Source: a bacterium
Lineage (GTDB): Bacteria; Elusimicrobiota; Elusimicrobia; Elusimicrobiales; UBA9959
DNA: 64,000 nt
NCBI GenBank assembly: GCA_021789695.1
Contig: JAJYJH010000004.1
Span: forward strand, 1-64,000
Direction: 5' to 3'
Part shown: one piece after another, positions 1 to 9,163 of the stretch
Numbering within the stretch: the first letter of the stretch is position 1
Layout of the letters: each line of letters begins with the position of its first letter
The notes under the pieces: model-generated
The model's database searches: none
Told to the model about the DNA's origin: nothing
Seen by the model: the letters and a program-made list of their open reading frames with translations, nothing else
Made by a program: the position numbers and the translations under genes

Positions 1-417
1 GCCAACGCTTTGTGGACCTTGACCTTCGGCCTGCGCTGCTGCGCGATGGAGATGATGGCCGCGGGCGCGGCCCGCTACGATTGGGCGCGCTTCGGCTTCG
101 AGGTGCCGGCGGCCTCCCCGCGCCGCGCCGATTTGATGATAGTGGCCGGCACGGTCACGACAAAGATGGTCCCGCTGGTCAGGCGCCTCCACGCGCAGAT
201 GGCGGAACCGAAGTACGTGATAGCCATGGGCTCCTGCGCCATCTCCGGCGGCCCGTTCGCCTACGACACCTATTCGGTGGTCAAGGGCGCAGATACAATC
301 ATTCCCGTGGACGTCTACGTCCCAGGCTGCCCGCCGAGGCCCGAGGCCCTGCTGGACGGCATGATAAAGTTGCAGAAAAAAATAAAACTATCAAAATTCG
401 CCGCGGAGGCAGCGTGA
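1..417 (+). CDS. nuoB: NADH-quinone oxidoreductase subunit B (5' end outside window)
   Basis: Complex I peripheral-arm subunit carrying the terminal 4Fe-4S cluster N2, which passes electrons to quinone. The frame is open back to base 1 ([11 protein letters not shown]), so the N-terminus lies upstream and no start is seen. Cluster ligands are visible: the Cys pair in [10 protein letters not shown] (fragment residues 13-14), the Cys of GSCAISGG (79) and the Cys of [11 protein letters not shown] (110). The TGA stop overlaps the GTG start of nuoC, suggesting translational coupling. It is the first visible gene of a ten-gene nuo run; nuoA would be expected just upstream. Identification is secure. 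Confidence 0.97.
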   Translation, partial: ANALWTLTFGLRCCAMEMMAAGAARYDWARFGFEVPAASPRRADLMIVAGTVTTKMVPLVRRLHAQMAEPKYVIAMGSCAISGGPFAYDTYSVVKGADTIIPVDVYVPGCPPRPEALLDGMIKLQKKIKLSKFAAEAA

Positions 418-869
418 ACACTTCAGATATACTCGACGACATAAACAAGGTGCCCGGCGCCTCCGGGGCCGTGGGGCCAGACTCCGTGCTGGACGTCCTC
501 GCGCCCGCCAAAGAGGTCCCCGGCATCCTGACCGCCCTCAAGAAGTCCGGCTTCGGCCACCTCAGCTTCGTCACGGCGAAGGACCTTCCGTCGGAGAACC
601 TGATAGAGCTGGTTTACCGCCTTTTCTCCTACGTATCCAGGATCGACGCGTCCGTGAGGACCCGGCTGGACCGCGGCAACCCCTCGGCGCCCTCCGTCAG
701 CGGCATCTTCAGGACGGCAGAATGGCACGAGCGCGAAACGGCGGAGATGTTCGGCGTGGAGTTCTCCGGCCACCCCTGCCCGGGGAAGCTGCTGCTGCCC
801 GACGGGGTGGAAGCGCCGCTGCGCAAGGATTTCAAGCACGAGAAGATGACGCCGCTGCCCGTGGTCTGA
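414..869 (+). CDS. nuoC: NADH-quinone oxidoreductase subunit C
   Basis: 30-kDa-type peripheral subunit that docks with NuoD and NuoB in complex I. About 151 residues from a GTG start at 414 that overlaps the nuoB stop (GTGA). Longer readings of this frame run back through nuoB and are not credible. The family signature is near the C-terminus: [20 protein letters not shown], followed by [14 protein letters not shown]. It is a stand-alone NuoC, not the NuoCD fusion of enterobacteria. nuoD starts 8 bases after its stop. Confidence 0.96.
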   Translation: MNTSDILDDINKVPGASGAVGPDSVLDVLAPAKEVPGILTALKKSGFGHLSFVTAKDLPSENLIELVYRLFSYVSRIDASVRTRLDRGNPSAPSVSGIFRTAEWHERETAEMFGVEFSGHPCPGKLLLPDGVEAPLRKDFKHEKMTPLPVV

Positions 870-877
870 GCCGACCG

Positions 878-2005
878 ATGCCCGTACAAGCCCCTTTCGA
901 GCTGGAAAAGCTCTCCAACAAGGAATACATCCTTAACATGGGCCCCCAGCACCCGTCAACGCACGGCGTGCTGCGGGTCGTGCTCAAACTGGAGGGCGAA
1001 CTGGTCAAGGACGTGTTTCCCGACGTCGGCTACATCCACTCCGGCGTGGAAAAGCTCTGCGAGAACAGGACTTACCCGGCGATAGTGCCCTACCTGGACC
1101 GGCTGGACTACCTGGGCGCCGTGAACCTGGAATGGGCCTACGTGCTGGCCGTGGAAAAGCTCTGCGGCATACAGGTTCCGGAGAGGGCCGAATACATCCG
1201 CGTGATCCTGGCTGAGCTCAACCGCATCATGAGCCACCTGCTGTGGTACTCGGCCTTCGGCATGGATGTCGGCGCGCTGACTCCGATTTTCTACGCTTTC
1301 CGCGAGCGCGAGGAGATTATCGCGCTGATGGAGGCGGCCACCGGCGGCCGCCTGACGCACAACGCGCTGCGCATCGGCGGCTTCAGGAGCGATCTGCCCA
1401 AGGATTTTTTGCCGGGACTCGGCCGTTTCCTCTCCTCTTTCGAGAGGAAGGTGGACGAGTACGAGGCGCTGCTTATAGACAACGTCATACTGAAGGCCAG
1501 GACGAAGGGCGTCGGCGCGCTGGACCCGGAACTCGCAGTGAGTTACGGCGTGACCGGCCCCTCGCTGCGCGGTTCCGGCCCCGCCTGGGACCTGCGCAGG
1601 ACCGCGCCCTACTCGGTCTACGGCAAGCTGGATTTCCGCGTCCCGACCTCGGAAGGGCGCGACACCTGGTCCCGCCTGAAGGTGCGCATGGACGAGATGC
1701 GAGAGTCGGCGAAGATACTGCGTCAGGCCGCCGGGGCGCTGCCGTCCGGCGAAGTCTCGGCCAAAACGCCGCGCGTACTGAAGCCCGCCCCCGGAGAGGC
1801 CTACTCCCGCGTGGAGTCGCCGCGCGGCGAGTTCGGCGCCTGGGTAGTCAGCGACGGGAGCGAGAGGCCGTACCGCGTAAAGTTCAGGAGCCCCTCGTTC
1901 TCCAACCTCAGCGTACTCAGGGAAATAGCCGTCGGCTGCAACATCGCCGATATCATAGCGATTATGGGCAGCCTGGACCTCGTCATACCGGAGATAGACA
2001 GGTAA
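878..2005 (+). CDS. nuoD: NADH-quinone oxidoreductase subunit D
   Basis: 49-kDa-type subunit forming the quinone pocket with NuoB. The ATG at 878 (MPVQAPFELEKLSNKEY) gives 375 residues; the frame continues upstream through nuoC but that part is not coding. Recognisable blocks are MGPQHPSTHGVLR near the N-terminus, GVEKLCENRTYP, LDRLDYLGAVNLEWAYV, LNRIMSHLLWYSAFGMDVGA and the C-terminal MGSLDLVIPEIDR. The paired CxxC motifs that hold Ni-Fe in the related hydrogenase large subunits are absent, so this is a true complex I subunit rather than a group 4 hydrogenase. nuoH begins one base after its stop, with no nuoE, F or G between. Confidence 0.96.
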   Translation: MPVQAPFELEKLSNKEYILNMGPQHPSTHGVLRVVLKLEGELVKDVFPDVGYIHSGVEKLCENRTYPAIVPYLDRLDYLGAVNLEWAYVLAVEKLCGIQVPERAEYIRVILAELNRIMSHLLWYSAFGMDVGALTPIFYAFREREEIIALMEAATGGRLTHNALRIGGFRSDLPKDFLPGLGRFLSSFERKVDEYEALLIDNVILKARTKGVGALDPELAVSYGVTGPSLRGSGPAWDLRRTAPYSVYGKLDFRVPTSEGRDTWSRLKVRMDEMRESAKILRQAAGALPSGEVSAKTPRVLKPAPGEAYSRVESPRGEFGAWVVSDGSERPYRVKFRSPSFSNLSVLREIAVGCNIADIIAIMGSLDLVIPEIDR

Positions 2006-2006
2006 T

Positions 2007-3065
2007 ATGCTCCATCTGCTCGAAGCGCTCCTTTATAACCCGGGGGTCCCGCTGGCCGGGCTCGCCGCGAAGGCGCGCGCACTATGGGCCGCGCGAGGCC
2101 TGCCGTCCCCGGTGCTCGACCTCGTCTTCCAGCTGGCCATAGCGGCCACGGTCTCGGGCTTCATCACGGTCAACGCGCTCTTCATCATCTGGTTCGACCG
2201 CAAGATCTCCGCGCTGATGCAGCTCAGGAAGGGCCCCAACCGCGTGGGTCCGTTCGGCCTGCTGCAGACGCTGGCCGACACGCTGAAACTGCTCTCCAAG
2301 GAGGACATCAACCCGCTGCGCATAGACCCGCTGGCCTTCTGGCTGGCCCCGCTGCTCGTGTTCATCCCGTCTTTCGCCGTGTTCCTGGTTATCCCGTTCG
2401 GCAATGGGCTGATAGCCGGCGACCTGAACATCGGCATCCTTTATATCCTGGCCATAAGCGGCCTGTCCGTGATAGGCATCCTGTCGGCGGGCTGGGGTTC
2501 CAACAACAAGTACTCGCTGATAGGCGGCCTGCGCTCGGCCGCGCAGATGGTCAGTTACGAGGTCCCGATGATGCTGGCAATCCTGCCGGTCGTCATGCTG
2601 ACCGGCTCGATGCGCATGGGGGCAATCGTGGACGCGCAGGCCGGCTACGGCTGGTTCGCGTTCATGCAGCCGGTCGCGTTCGTCATTTTCCTTATCGCCG
2701 GCAACGCCGAGGTCAACCGCGCCCCGTTCGACCTGCCGGAGGCCGAGTCCGAACTGGTGGCCGGCTTCAACACCGAATATTCCGCGATGAAGTTCTCTAT
2801 TTTCTTCCTGGCCGAGTACACCAACCTGTTCCTGACCTCGGCCATAGCGGCAAGCCTGTTCCTGGGCGGCTGGGAAGGCCCGCTCCTGCCGCCCGTGGTC
2901 TGGTTCTTTTTAAAGACCTATTTTGTTATAACGCTGCTCTGCTGGGCGCGCTGGACGTTCCCGCGCATCCGCGTGGACCAGCTGATGCAGTTCTCGTGGA
3001 AATACCTGCTGCCCATAGCGCTGCTAAACCTGCTGGTCTCGGCGGCGGCGATGAAGCTGCTTTAA
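2007..3065 (+). CDS. nuoH: NADH-quinone oxidoreductase subunit H
   Basis: Membrane subunit at the junction of the two arms of complex I; it lines the quinone channel and begins the proton path. 352 residues with about eight hydrophobic segments. Conserved cytoplasmic loops are present: FDRKISALMQLRKGPNRVGP near residue 65, and RAPFDLPEAESELVAGFNTE near residue 240, rich in the acidic residues expected in the quinone channel. It starts one base after nuoD, so its translation probably depends on the same transcript. Confidence 0.97.
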   Translation: MLHLLEALLYNPGVPLAGLAAKARALWAARGLPSPVLDLVFQLAIAATVSGFITVNALFIIWFDRKISALMQLRKGPNRVGPFGLLQTLADTLKLLSKEDINPLRIDPLAFWLAPLLVFIPSFAVFLVIPFGNGLIAGDLNIGILYILAISGLSVIGILSAGWGSNNKYSLIGGLRSAAQMVSYEVPMMLAILPVVMLTGSMRMGAIVDAQAGYGWFAFMQPVAFVIFLIAGNAEVNRAPFDLPEAESELVAGFNTEYSAMKFSIFFLAEYTNLFLTSAIAASLFLGGWEGPLLPPVVWFFLKTYFVITLLCWARWTFPRIRVDQLMQFSWKYLLPIALLNLLVSAAAMKLL

Positions 3066-3068
3066 TAG

Positions 3069-3563
3069 ATGATGGGATACATTTCTGAGATTTACTACGG
3101 CATAAAAAGCCTCTCCGCCGGGCTCGGCGTGACCCTGAAGCACTGCTTCAGGAAGCCGATAACCCTCCAGTACCCTGAGGAGAAGCCGGCGCTCCCACTG
3201 CGCGCGCGCGGCAGGCTGGTCATGCCCGTCGACCCGGCCACCGGAGCCAACCGCTGCACGGCCTGCCTGCTTTGTGCGAAGGCCTGCCCCAACGGCTCGA
3301 TAAAGATAACGAAAGCCCTCGGGGACGACGGCAAACCGAAGCCGCGCGCGGCTAAATACCTTTACAGGTCTGGGAACTGCATGTACTGCAACCTCTGCGT
3401 GGAGGCCTGCCCGTTCGCCGCCATCCTGATGTCGGAGGAGTATGAAACCGCGACGCGGGACAGGGAAAGTCTAAATATTGACCTGGCCGCGGAAAACCAC
3501 CAACTGAAAGGCAGTAAGCTCTCCTGGTGGCTCGCCAAGTTCAAGGGGGAGGAACCCGCCTGA
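3069..3563 (+). CDS. nuoI: NADH-quinone oxidoreductase subunit I, two 4Fe-4S clusters
   Basis: Ferredoxin-like peripheral subunit that relays electrons through clusters N6a and N6b to NuoB. 164 residues with two complete binding motifs, CTACLLCAKACP (about residues 58-69) and CMYCNLCVEACP (about residues 103-114). The N-terminal amphipathic stretch SEIYYGIKSLSAGLGVTLKH matches the membrane-surface helix of the family. Its stop overlaps the nuoJ start by one base (TGATG). Confidence 0.97.
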   Translation: MMGYISEIYYGIKSLSAGLGVTLKHCFRKPITLQYPEEKPALPLRARGRLVMPVDPATGANRCTACLLCAKACPNGSIKITKALGDDGKPKPRAAKYLYRSGNCMYCNLCVEACPFAAILMSEEYETATRDRESLNIDLAAENHQLKGSKLSWWLAKFKGEEPA

Positions 3564-4060
3564 TGGAACAGTTCCTTTTCTACACTTTCGCCGCCTCCAT
3601 ACTTATAGCCGCCGTACTGACCGTGACGGTCAGGAACGTCTTCCACAGCGCGTTGTATCTGGCGCTGTCGTTGTTCGGAGTAGCCGCGGTGTTCGCGCTG
3701 CTGGGCTCCTACTTCCTGGCCGGCCTGCAAATCCTGCTCTACGTCGGCGCGGTGGTGGTCCTGTCCATCTTCGTCATCAGCATGACAAAGCACATCACCG
3801 GCGCCGGAGCGGCCGGGACCGGCCGCAGGGCGGTGCCGGCCCTGCTGACGGTACTGGCCTCCGGCGCGCTGCTGACCAACGCCATACTGAGGACCGACTG
3901 GGGAGCGTCGTTCGCGTATTCCTACGGCGCCGGCACCGACGCCGCGGCCATAGGCAGCCATATCCTCTCGGATTTTGTGATACCTTTCGAGGCCGTCTCG
4001 GTGTTGCTGCTGGCCGCGCTGATAGGCGCGATAACCATAATAGCGAAGGACGGCAGATGA
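3563..4060 (+). CDS. nuoJ: NADH-quinone oxidoreductase subunit J
   Basis: Small membrane subunit with about five transmembrane helices, involved in coupling quinone reduction to proton movement. The ATG at 3563 (MEQFLFYTFAASILIAAVLT) gives 165 residues. It overlaps the nuoI stop and removes an uncharged-to-basic upstream extension that belongs to the nuoI frame. The third helix has the family block LQILLYVGAVVVLSIFVISM. The stop overlaps the nuoK start (ATGA). Confidence 0.95.
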   Translation: MEQFLFYTFAASILIAAVLTVTVRNVFHSALYLALSLFGVAAVFALLGSYFLAGLQILLYVGAVVVLSIFVISMTKHITGAGAAGTGRRAVPALLTVLASGALLTNAILRTDWGASFAYSYGAGTDAAAIGSHILSDFVIPFEAVSVLLLAALIGAITIIAKDGR

Positions 4061-4365
4061 TAACGCTCACCCACTACCTGGTACTTGGCGCAGCGCTGTT
4101 CTGCGTAGGGCTCTACGGCGTGATGACTCGCCGCAACGCGATAGCGCTGCTGATGTCCACCGAACTGATCTTCAACGCCGTCAATATCAATATGGTGGCC
4201 TTCTCCCGCTTCCAGGAGCCGGGCTTCGCGCACGGAGAGATGTTCGCCATCTTCGTCATAGCCGTGGCCGCCGCAGAGAGCGTGCTGGGCCTGGCGATAA
4301 TCCTGGCGATCTACCGCAGCCGCCAGACGGTAAACTCGGAAGAGATGAAGCTGATGAAATGGTAA
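4057..4365 (+). CDS. nuoK: NADH-quinone oxidoreductase subunit K
   Basis: MrpC-like membrane subunit of 102 residues with three transmembrane helices. The conserved glutamate is seen in LLMSTELIFNAVNINMVAF, and a second one in AAAESVLGLAIILAIYR; both belong to the charged axis along the membrane arm. Length and motif order match the family. It is coupled to nuoJ by a four-base overlap, and nuoL starts five bases downstream. Confidence 0.97.
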   Translation: MITLTHYLVLGAALFCVGLYGVMTRRNAIALLMSTELIFNAVNINMVAFSRFQEPGFAHGEMFAIFVIAVAAAESVLGLAIILAIYRSRQTVNSEEMKLMKW

Positions 4366-4369
4366 GAAC

Positions 4370-6256
4370 ATGGACAAGATAAGCCTGCTGGCCGCGCTGA
4401 TCCCCGCCCTTCCGTTCGCGGCCTTTCTGGCTGCGGCGGCCTTCGCCCGCCGCCGTCCCGCCGGGGCCGCGGCCGTTTCCATAGCCGGCACCGCGGCGGC
4501 CTTCGTTCTCTCGTGCGCCGTGCTCTGTTCGGAGCTGGCCTCCCCGGCCGTCCACGCGGCCGGCGCCGAGTGGCTACAGCTGGCTTTCGTGAACCTGCAC
4601 ATGGGCGTGCTGGTGAACCAGCTGACCGCGCTGATGCTGTTCATCGTCACTTTAGTCTCGCTGTTGGTCCAGATCTACTCCCTGGGCTATATGCGCGGGG
4701 ACGCTGGATTCTCCAGGTTCTTCTCGTTCCTGTCGCTGTTCACGTTCTCGATGCTGGGCATCGTGGTGGCGGACAACCTGATACAGCTTTACATTTTCTG
4801 GGAGCTGGTCGGACTCTCCTCCTACCTGCTGATCGGCTTCTGGTACGACAGGCCGGCTGCCGCCGCCGCGGCCAAGAAGGCCTTCGTCGTCAACCGCGTA
4901 GGGGACTTCGGCTTCCTGCTGGGAATCCTGCTGCTGGCCAGGGCCGCCGGCACTTTCGATTTCTCCGGAGTTGCCTCCTTCGCCGCCTCCGGCGCCCTGC
5001 CGGCCGCCAGGGTGACGCTGATAGCGTTGCTGCTCTTCTGCGGCGTGCTGGGCAAGTCAGCGCAGTTCCCCCTGCACGTCTGGCTGCCAGACGCGATGGA
5101 GGGCCCCACGCCGGTTTCGGCGCTGATCCACGCGGCCACTATGGTGGCGGCCGGAGTCTTCATGCTAGCCAGGCTCTTTCCGGTCTTCTCCGCCTCGCCG
5201 GAGGCCATGAGCGTCATAGCGGGCGTCGGCGGGTTCACGGCCGTGTTCGCGGCTTCTATAGCCCTGGTGCAGGACGACATTAAGCGGATACTTGCCTACT
5301 CCACGCTGTCGCAGCTGGGCTACATGGTTATGGCCATGGGCGCGGGGGCCTACACGGCCGGCATCTTCCACTTGGCCATGCATGCGTTCTTCAAAGCGCT
5401 GCTCTTCTTGGGCGCCGGCTCGGTGATTCACGCCGTCCACACCAACGACATCTGGAAGACGGGCGGCCTTCACAGAAAGATGCCTGTGACCTCCCTGACG
5501 ATGCTGGCCGCCTCGCTGGCCATCTCCGGAATCTTCCCGTTCTCCGGCTTCTGGTCCAAAGACGAGATCTTCTCCGCGCTGAAAGCGGGCGGGCATACGT
5601 ACCTCTACTTTGCCGCCGTCTCCGCGGCTTTCATGACAGCCTTCTATATGTTCAGGCTTTACTTCGTCGTTTTCTCCGGTGAGCCGGGAGAGAGCTCCAG
5701 GCACGCGCACGAGCCGCCGGTCGTGATGACCGCGCCGCTGGTCGTGCTGGCCTTTTTCTCGGTCTTCGCGGGCCTTGCCGCGCTGCCCCACACGCACGGT
5801 ATCGCCTCCTTCATCTTCTACGGGCAGCCAGAGCGGGCGGGGCTGAGCCTCCCGATAGCCCTCACCTCCTCGACGGTGGCGCTCTCCGGCATAGCGCTGG
5901 CCTGGCTGGTCTACGTCCGCAAAGCCGTGCCGGCGGCGGCGCTGCGCGCGGCCTCGGGACCTCTCTACTACCTGCTCAAAAACAAGTATTACGTGGACGA
6001 GCTTTACCTGTTCTTCGTTCGCAACGTTTTCTTCGCGCTCACCGCCGCCATACGGTGGTTCGATCGGAACGTGGTGGACGGGGCCGTCAGGCTCTCCGGC
6101 CTGGCCGTGCGCCGCTCCGGAGACGGACTGCGCCGCACCGTGTCAGGCACCGTGCAATCCTACGCGCTGACCGTCTTTGGCGGGATGGCTGTTATCCTGC
6201 TGGCCTCCGCCTGGATGCATCCCGCCTTGTTCGGGTTCGGAGGCCCGCTGAAATGA
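4370..6256 (+). CDS. nuoL: NADH-quinone oxidoreductase subunit L (distal antiporter-like)
   Basis: Largest membrane subunit, one of three Mrp-antiporter-like proton pumps, with the long lateral helix at its C-terminus. 628 residues, a normal length. Visible blocks are FWELVGLSSYLLIGFWYDRP (about 142-161), GKSAQFPLHVWLPDAMEGPT (about 230), VSALIHAATMVAAGVFML and DIKRILAYSTLSQLGYM. About 14 core helices are followed by the C-terminal region from residue 530 that crosses back to the membrane. The stop overlaps the nuoM start (ATGA). Confidence 0.97.
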   Translation: MDKISLLAALIPALPFAAFLAAAAFARRRPAGAAAVSIAGTAAAFVLSCAVLCSELASPAVHAAGAEWLQLAFVNLHMGVLVNQLTALMLFIVTLVSLLVQIYSLGYMRGDAGFSRFFSFLSLFTFSMLGIVVADNLIQLYIFWELVGLSSYLLIGFWYDRPAAAAAAKKAFVVNRVGDFGFLLGILLLARAAGTFDFSGVASFAASGALPAARVTLIALLLFCGVLGKSAQFPLHVWLPDAMEGPTPVSALIHAATMVAAGVFMLARLFPVFSASPEAMSVIAGVGGFTAVFAASIALVQDDIKRILAYSTLSQLGYMVMAMGAGAYTAGIFHLAMHAFFKALLFLGAGSVIHAVHTNDIWKTGGLHRKMPVTSLTMLAASLAISGIFPFSGFWSKDEIFSALKAGGHTYLYFAAVSAAFMTAFYMFRLYFVVFSGEPGESSRHAHEPPVVMTAPLVVLAFFSVFAGLAALPHTHGIASFIFYGQPERAGLSLPIALTSSTVALSGIALAWLVYVRKAVPAAALRAASGPLYYLLKNKYYVDELYLFFVRNVFFALTAAIRWFDRNVVDGAVRLSGLAVRRSGDGLRRTVSGTVQSYALTVFGGMAVILLASAWMHPALFGFGGPLK

Positions 6257-7743
6257 CCGCTGTCCGAACTCTCTTTGCCTCAATACCTATACTTACTGTC
6301 ATCTACTTGCTGCCGCTGACGGCGGTGCTGGGCATAGCTTTCATCCCCGAGGAGAACAAAAAGGCCATAAAAACGGTCTCGTTGGTCTTCTCGGCCGCGG
6401 CCTTCGTCCTGTCGGTGCTGCTGTTCTTCGCCTATGACTACCACGCCGGAGGCTTCCAGTTCGTCGAACGCGCCCCGTGGATACCGGCGCTGGGAGTCAA
6501 CTACTTCCTGGCCGTCACCGGCATCAACGTGACGCTTGTGCTGCTGACCGGCGTGATTATCCTGGCCGGCGTGCTGGCCTCGTGGGGAGTGGAGCACCGC
6601 ACGAAGGAGTTCTTTATCCTGCTGCTGACGCTGACCACCGGCGTGTTCGGCGTGTTCATGGCCTACAACCTGTTCCTGTTCTTCCTGTTTTACGAGATAG
6701 CCGTGCTGCCGATGTACCTGCTGATAGGCATCTGGGGCACCGGGCCCAAGGAAGAGTCGGCTATGAAGTTGACCCTCTACTTGATGGCCGGCAGCGCGCT
6801 GATAGTGGCGGGGTTGCTGGGCCTTTTCTTCGCCTCCGGCCTGCACACGTTCGACATGGACTTATTGCTGAACGTCGCCTTCCCGCGCTCCTTCCAAATC
6901 GCGTTCTTCCCCGTCTTCTTCGTCGGCTTCGGCATCCTGGCGGCCATGTGGCCGTTCCATACGTGGTCGCCGGACGGCCACGCCTCAGCCCCGACGGCCG
7001 TCTCGATGCTGCACGCGGGCGTGCTGATGAAACTGGGCGCCTACGGCTGCCTGGTCGTCGCGGTCTGGCTGCTGCCGGCCGGGGCCAGGTTCTGGCTCCC
7101 GGTGGTAGCCCTGCTGACCCTCGTGAACATCGTCTATGGTTCGCTCGGCGCGGTGGCCCAGCGCGACCTCAAGTTCATCGTGGCCTACTCTTCGGTTTCG
7201 CACATGGGCATAGTCCTGCTGGGCATAGCGGCCGCCAACTCGGTGGCCTTTTCCGGGGCCGTGCTGCAGATGTTCTCGCACGGCGTAATGACCGGCCTTT
7301 TCTTCGGTCTGGTCGGCATGGTCTACGGCCGCGCGCACACGCGCGTCGTCACCGAGATGGGGGGGCTCGCCAAGGTGATGCCGGCGCTGACGGCCTTCTT
7401 CGTTTTGACCGGCCTCTGCTCGCTGGGGCTGCCGGGCACTTCGGGCTTCGTGGCCGAACTGACGGTCTTCCTCGGCGCTTTCAGGACATATCCGAAGCTC
7501 ACGGTGCTGGCGATAACCAGCATCGTGATAACGGCCTTCTACGTGTTGAAGCTGGTGCAGACGGCCTTCTTCGGCCCGCTGAACCCGCGCCTGGCAGGGC
7601 TCAAAGACGCGACCCTCCCGGAACTGGCCGCGTTGACCTTGCTGATGGTCTTCATCCTGGCCGTGGGCTTCTATCCGTTCTATATCATGAAAGTAATACA
7701 TTCCTCCGTGCTGCCGATAGCTATAAAGCTGGGGGGCGCCTGA
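6253..7743 (+). CDS. nuoM: NADH-quinone oxidoreductase subunit M (antiporter-like)
   Basis: Middle proton-pumping membrane subunit, 496 residues from the ATG at 6253 that overlaps the nuoL stop. The reading frame is open further upstream inside nuoL, but that extension is arginine-rich shadow sequence. Diagnostic segments include LFYEIAVLPMYLLIGIWGTG (conserved Glu), MWPFHTWSPDGHASAPTAVS, MLHAGVLMKLGAYG and QRDLKFIVAYSSVSHMGIVL. The C-terminus is a normal hydrophobic end. nuoN starts one base after its stop. Confidence 0.96.
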   Translation: MTAVRTLFASIPILTVIYLLPLTAVLGIAFIPEENKKAIKTVSLVFSAAAFVLSVLLFFAYDYHAGGFQFVERAPWIPALGVNYFLAVTGINVTLVLLTGVIILAGVLASWGVEHRTKEFFILLLTLTTGVFGVFMAYNLFLFFLFYEIAVLPMYLLIGIWGTGPKEESAMKLTLYLMAGSALIVAGLLGLFFASGLHTFDMDLLLNVAFPRSFQIAFFPVFFVGFGILAAMWPFHTWSPDGHASAPTAVSMLHAGVLMKLGAYGCLVVAVWLLPAGARFWLPVVALLTLVNIVYGSLGAVAQRDLKFIVAYSSVSHMGIVLLGIAAANSVAFSGAVLQMFSHGVMTGLFFGLVGMVYGRAHTRVVTEMGGLAKVMPALTAFFVLTGLCSLGLPGTSGFVAELTVFLGAFRTYPKLTVLAITSIVITAFYVLKLVQTAFFGPLNPRLAGLKDATLPELAALTLLMVFILAVGFYPFYIMKVIHSSVLPIAIKLGGA

Positions 7744-7744
7744 T

Positions 7745-9163
7745 ATGTTCGCCTCCTTCTCGCTGATGTCTACGGAGCTGGCCCTGGCAGGCGGCATAAC
7801 GCTGCTGCTGATGATGGACATACTGGGCGCCGGGAAAAAAGCGGTGGGGATGGCCTTCACGCTGCTGATGGCCGGCCTGCTGGCGTGGACGCTGCTGGAC
7901 CGCTCTTACGGGGCGCTCATGATAGGCACCTACGTCGCGGACGGACTCTCCAGGTTCTCCAAGGTGGTGATCTTCCTCTCGGCCGCCCTCACCGGACTGC
8001 TATCGCTTGGCTCGCTGAAATCGGAGGGCCGGTTCGCCGGGGCCTACTACACGCTGCTGGCCTCTTCGGTGCTGGGGCTCTGCCTGCTGGTTTCCTCCAA
8101 GGAACTGATCACGCTTTACGTCGGGCTGGAGCTTGCCACCACCAGCCTCTTTGCGCTGGCCGCCTTCTACAAGGACGACAACCTCTCCACCGAGGCGGGA
8201 CTCAAATACCTGATACTGGGCGCCTCCTCCTCCGGCATCCTCCTCTACGGCCTCAGCCTGATCTACGGTTTGGCCGGCACGACATACGTTGACGTCATAA
8301 AGATAGCGGCCGCGGGCAACCACGCCCCGGCTCTCGTGACCGGCATGATACTGGCTCTGCTGGGCGTGGCCTTCAAACTCTCGGTGGTGCCGATGCACGT
8401 GTGGACGCCGGACGTCTATCAGGGCGCGCCGACGCCGGTGGCGGCCTTCATCTCGGTGGCTTCCAAGGCGGCCGGCTTCGTGTTCGCGATAAGGCTGTTC
8501 CCGGTCATGCTGGCCAGCCTCGCCGGCATCTGGGTGCCGCTCTTGTCCGTGCTGGCCTTCGTGACGATGACCGCGGGCAACCTGATGGCAATTCCGCAGA
8601 AGAACGTCAAGCGCTTCCTGGCCTACTCCACAATCTCGCAGGCTGGTTACATCCTGGTCGGCTTCGTCGGCGCTTCGGCCGCGGGCATCAGCTCGGTAAT
8701 GTTCTACCTGCTGGCCTACGCAGTATCCAACATGGCGGCCTTCGGCGTGGCGGCGGCCTTAGCGCACTCCACCGGCTCGGACGACCTGGCGGACTACGAC
8801 GGGCTGGCCCGCAGGGAGCCGGTGCTGGCGCTGGTGTTCCTGACAGCGCTGCTGTCGCTGGCCGGCATCCCGCCTCTGGCGGGCTTCATCGGGAAGTTCT
8901 ACCTGTTCTACGCGGCGATGCAGCAGGGCTACGTGTGGCTGGTAATCGCGGCCGCGCTCAACAGCACGGTGTCGCTGTACTACTATCTGACGATACTCCG
9001 GCGAATGTACATCTCCGATAGTAAGAAGGACTCCCCTGCGGTAAACGTCCCTGTAACGATAAAGGCCGCGCTGGCCTTTTCGGTGGCCGCGATGCTCATC
9101 CTGGGCCTCTTCCCCGGCCCCGTCATCGACGCCACCTCAGCCATCGGTCGCGCCTTATTCTAG
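7745..9163 (+). CDS. nuoN: NADH-quinone oxidoreductase subunit N (antiporter-like)
   Basis: Third antiporter-like subunit, 472 residues and about 14 transmembrane helices. Typical blocks are YVGLELATTSLFALAAFYKD, LKYLILGASSSGILLYGLSL, VVPMHVWTPDVYQGAPTPVA and NVKRFLAYSTISQAGYILVG. It is the last gene of the nuo run. Its TAG stop (9161-9163) is the first three bases of an inverted repeat that fills the gap to argS. Confidence 0.96.
   Translation: MFASFSLMSTELALAGGITLLLMMDILGAGKKAVGMAFTLLMAGLLAWTLLDRSYGALMIGTYVADGLSRFSKVVIFLSAALTGLLSLGSLKSEGRFAGAYYTLLASSVLGLCLLVSSKELITLYVGLELATTSLFALAAFYKDDNLSTEAGLKYLILGASSSGILLYGLSLIYGLAGTTYVDVIKIAAAGNHAPALVTGMILALLGVAFKLSVVPMHVWTPDVYQGAPTPVAAFISVASKAAGFVFAIRLFPVMLASLAGIWVPLLSVLAFVTMTAGNLMAIPQKNVKRFLAYSTISQAGYILVGFVGASAAGISSVMFYLLAYAVSNMAAFGVAAALAHSTGSDDLADYDGLARREPVLALVFLTALLSLAGIPPLAGFIGKFYLFYAAMQQGYVWLVIAAALNSTVSLYYYLTILRRMYISDSKKDSPAVNVPVTIKAALAFSVAAMLILGLFPGPVIDATSAIGRALF

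Noticed and set aside
878-2005. NuoD as the large subunit of a group 4 Ni-Fe hydrogenase
   Set aside because: The Ni-Fe CxxC pairs are missing and the C-terminus is that of complex I.
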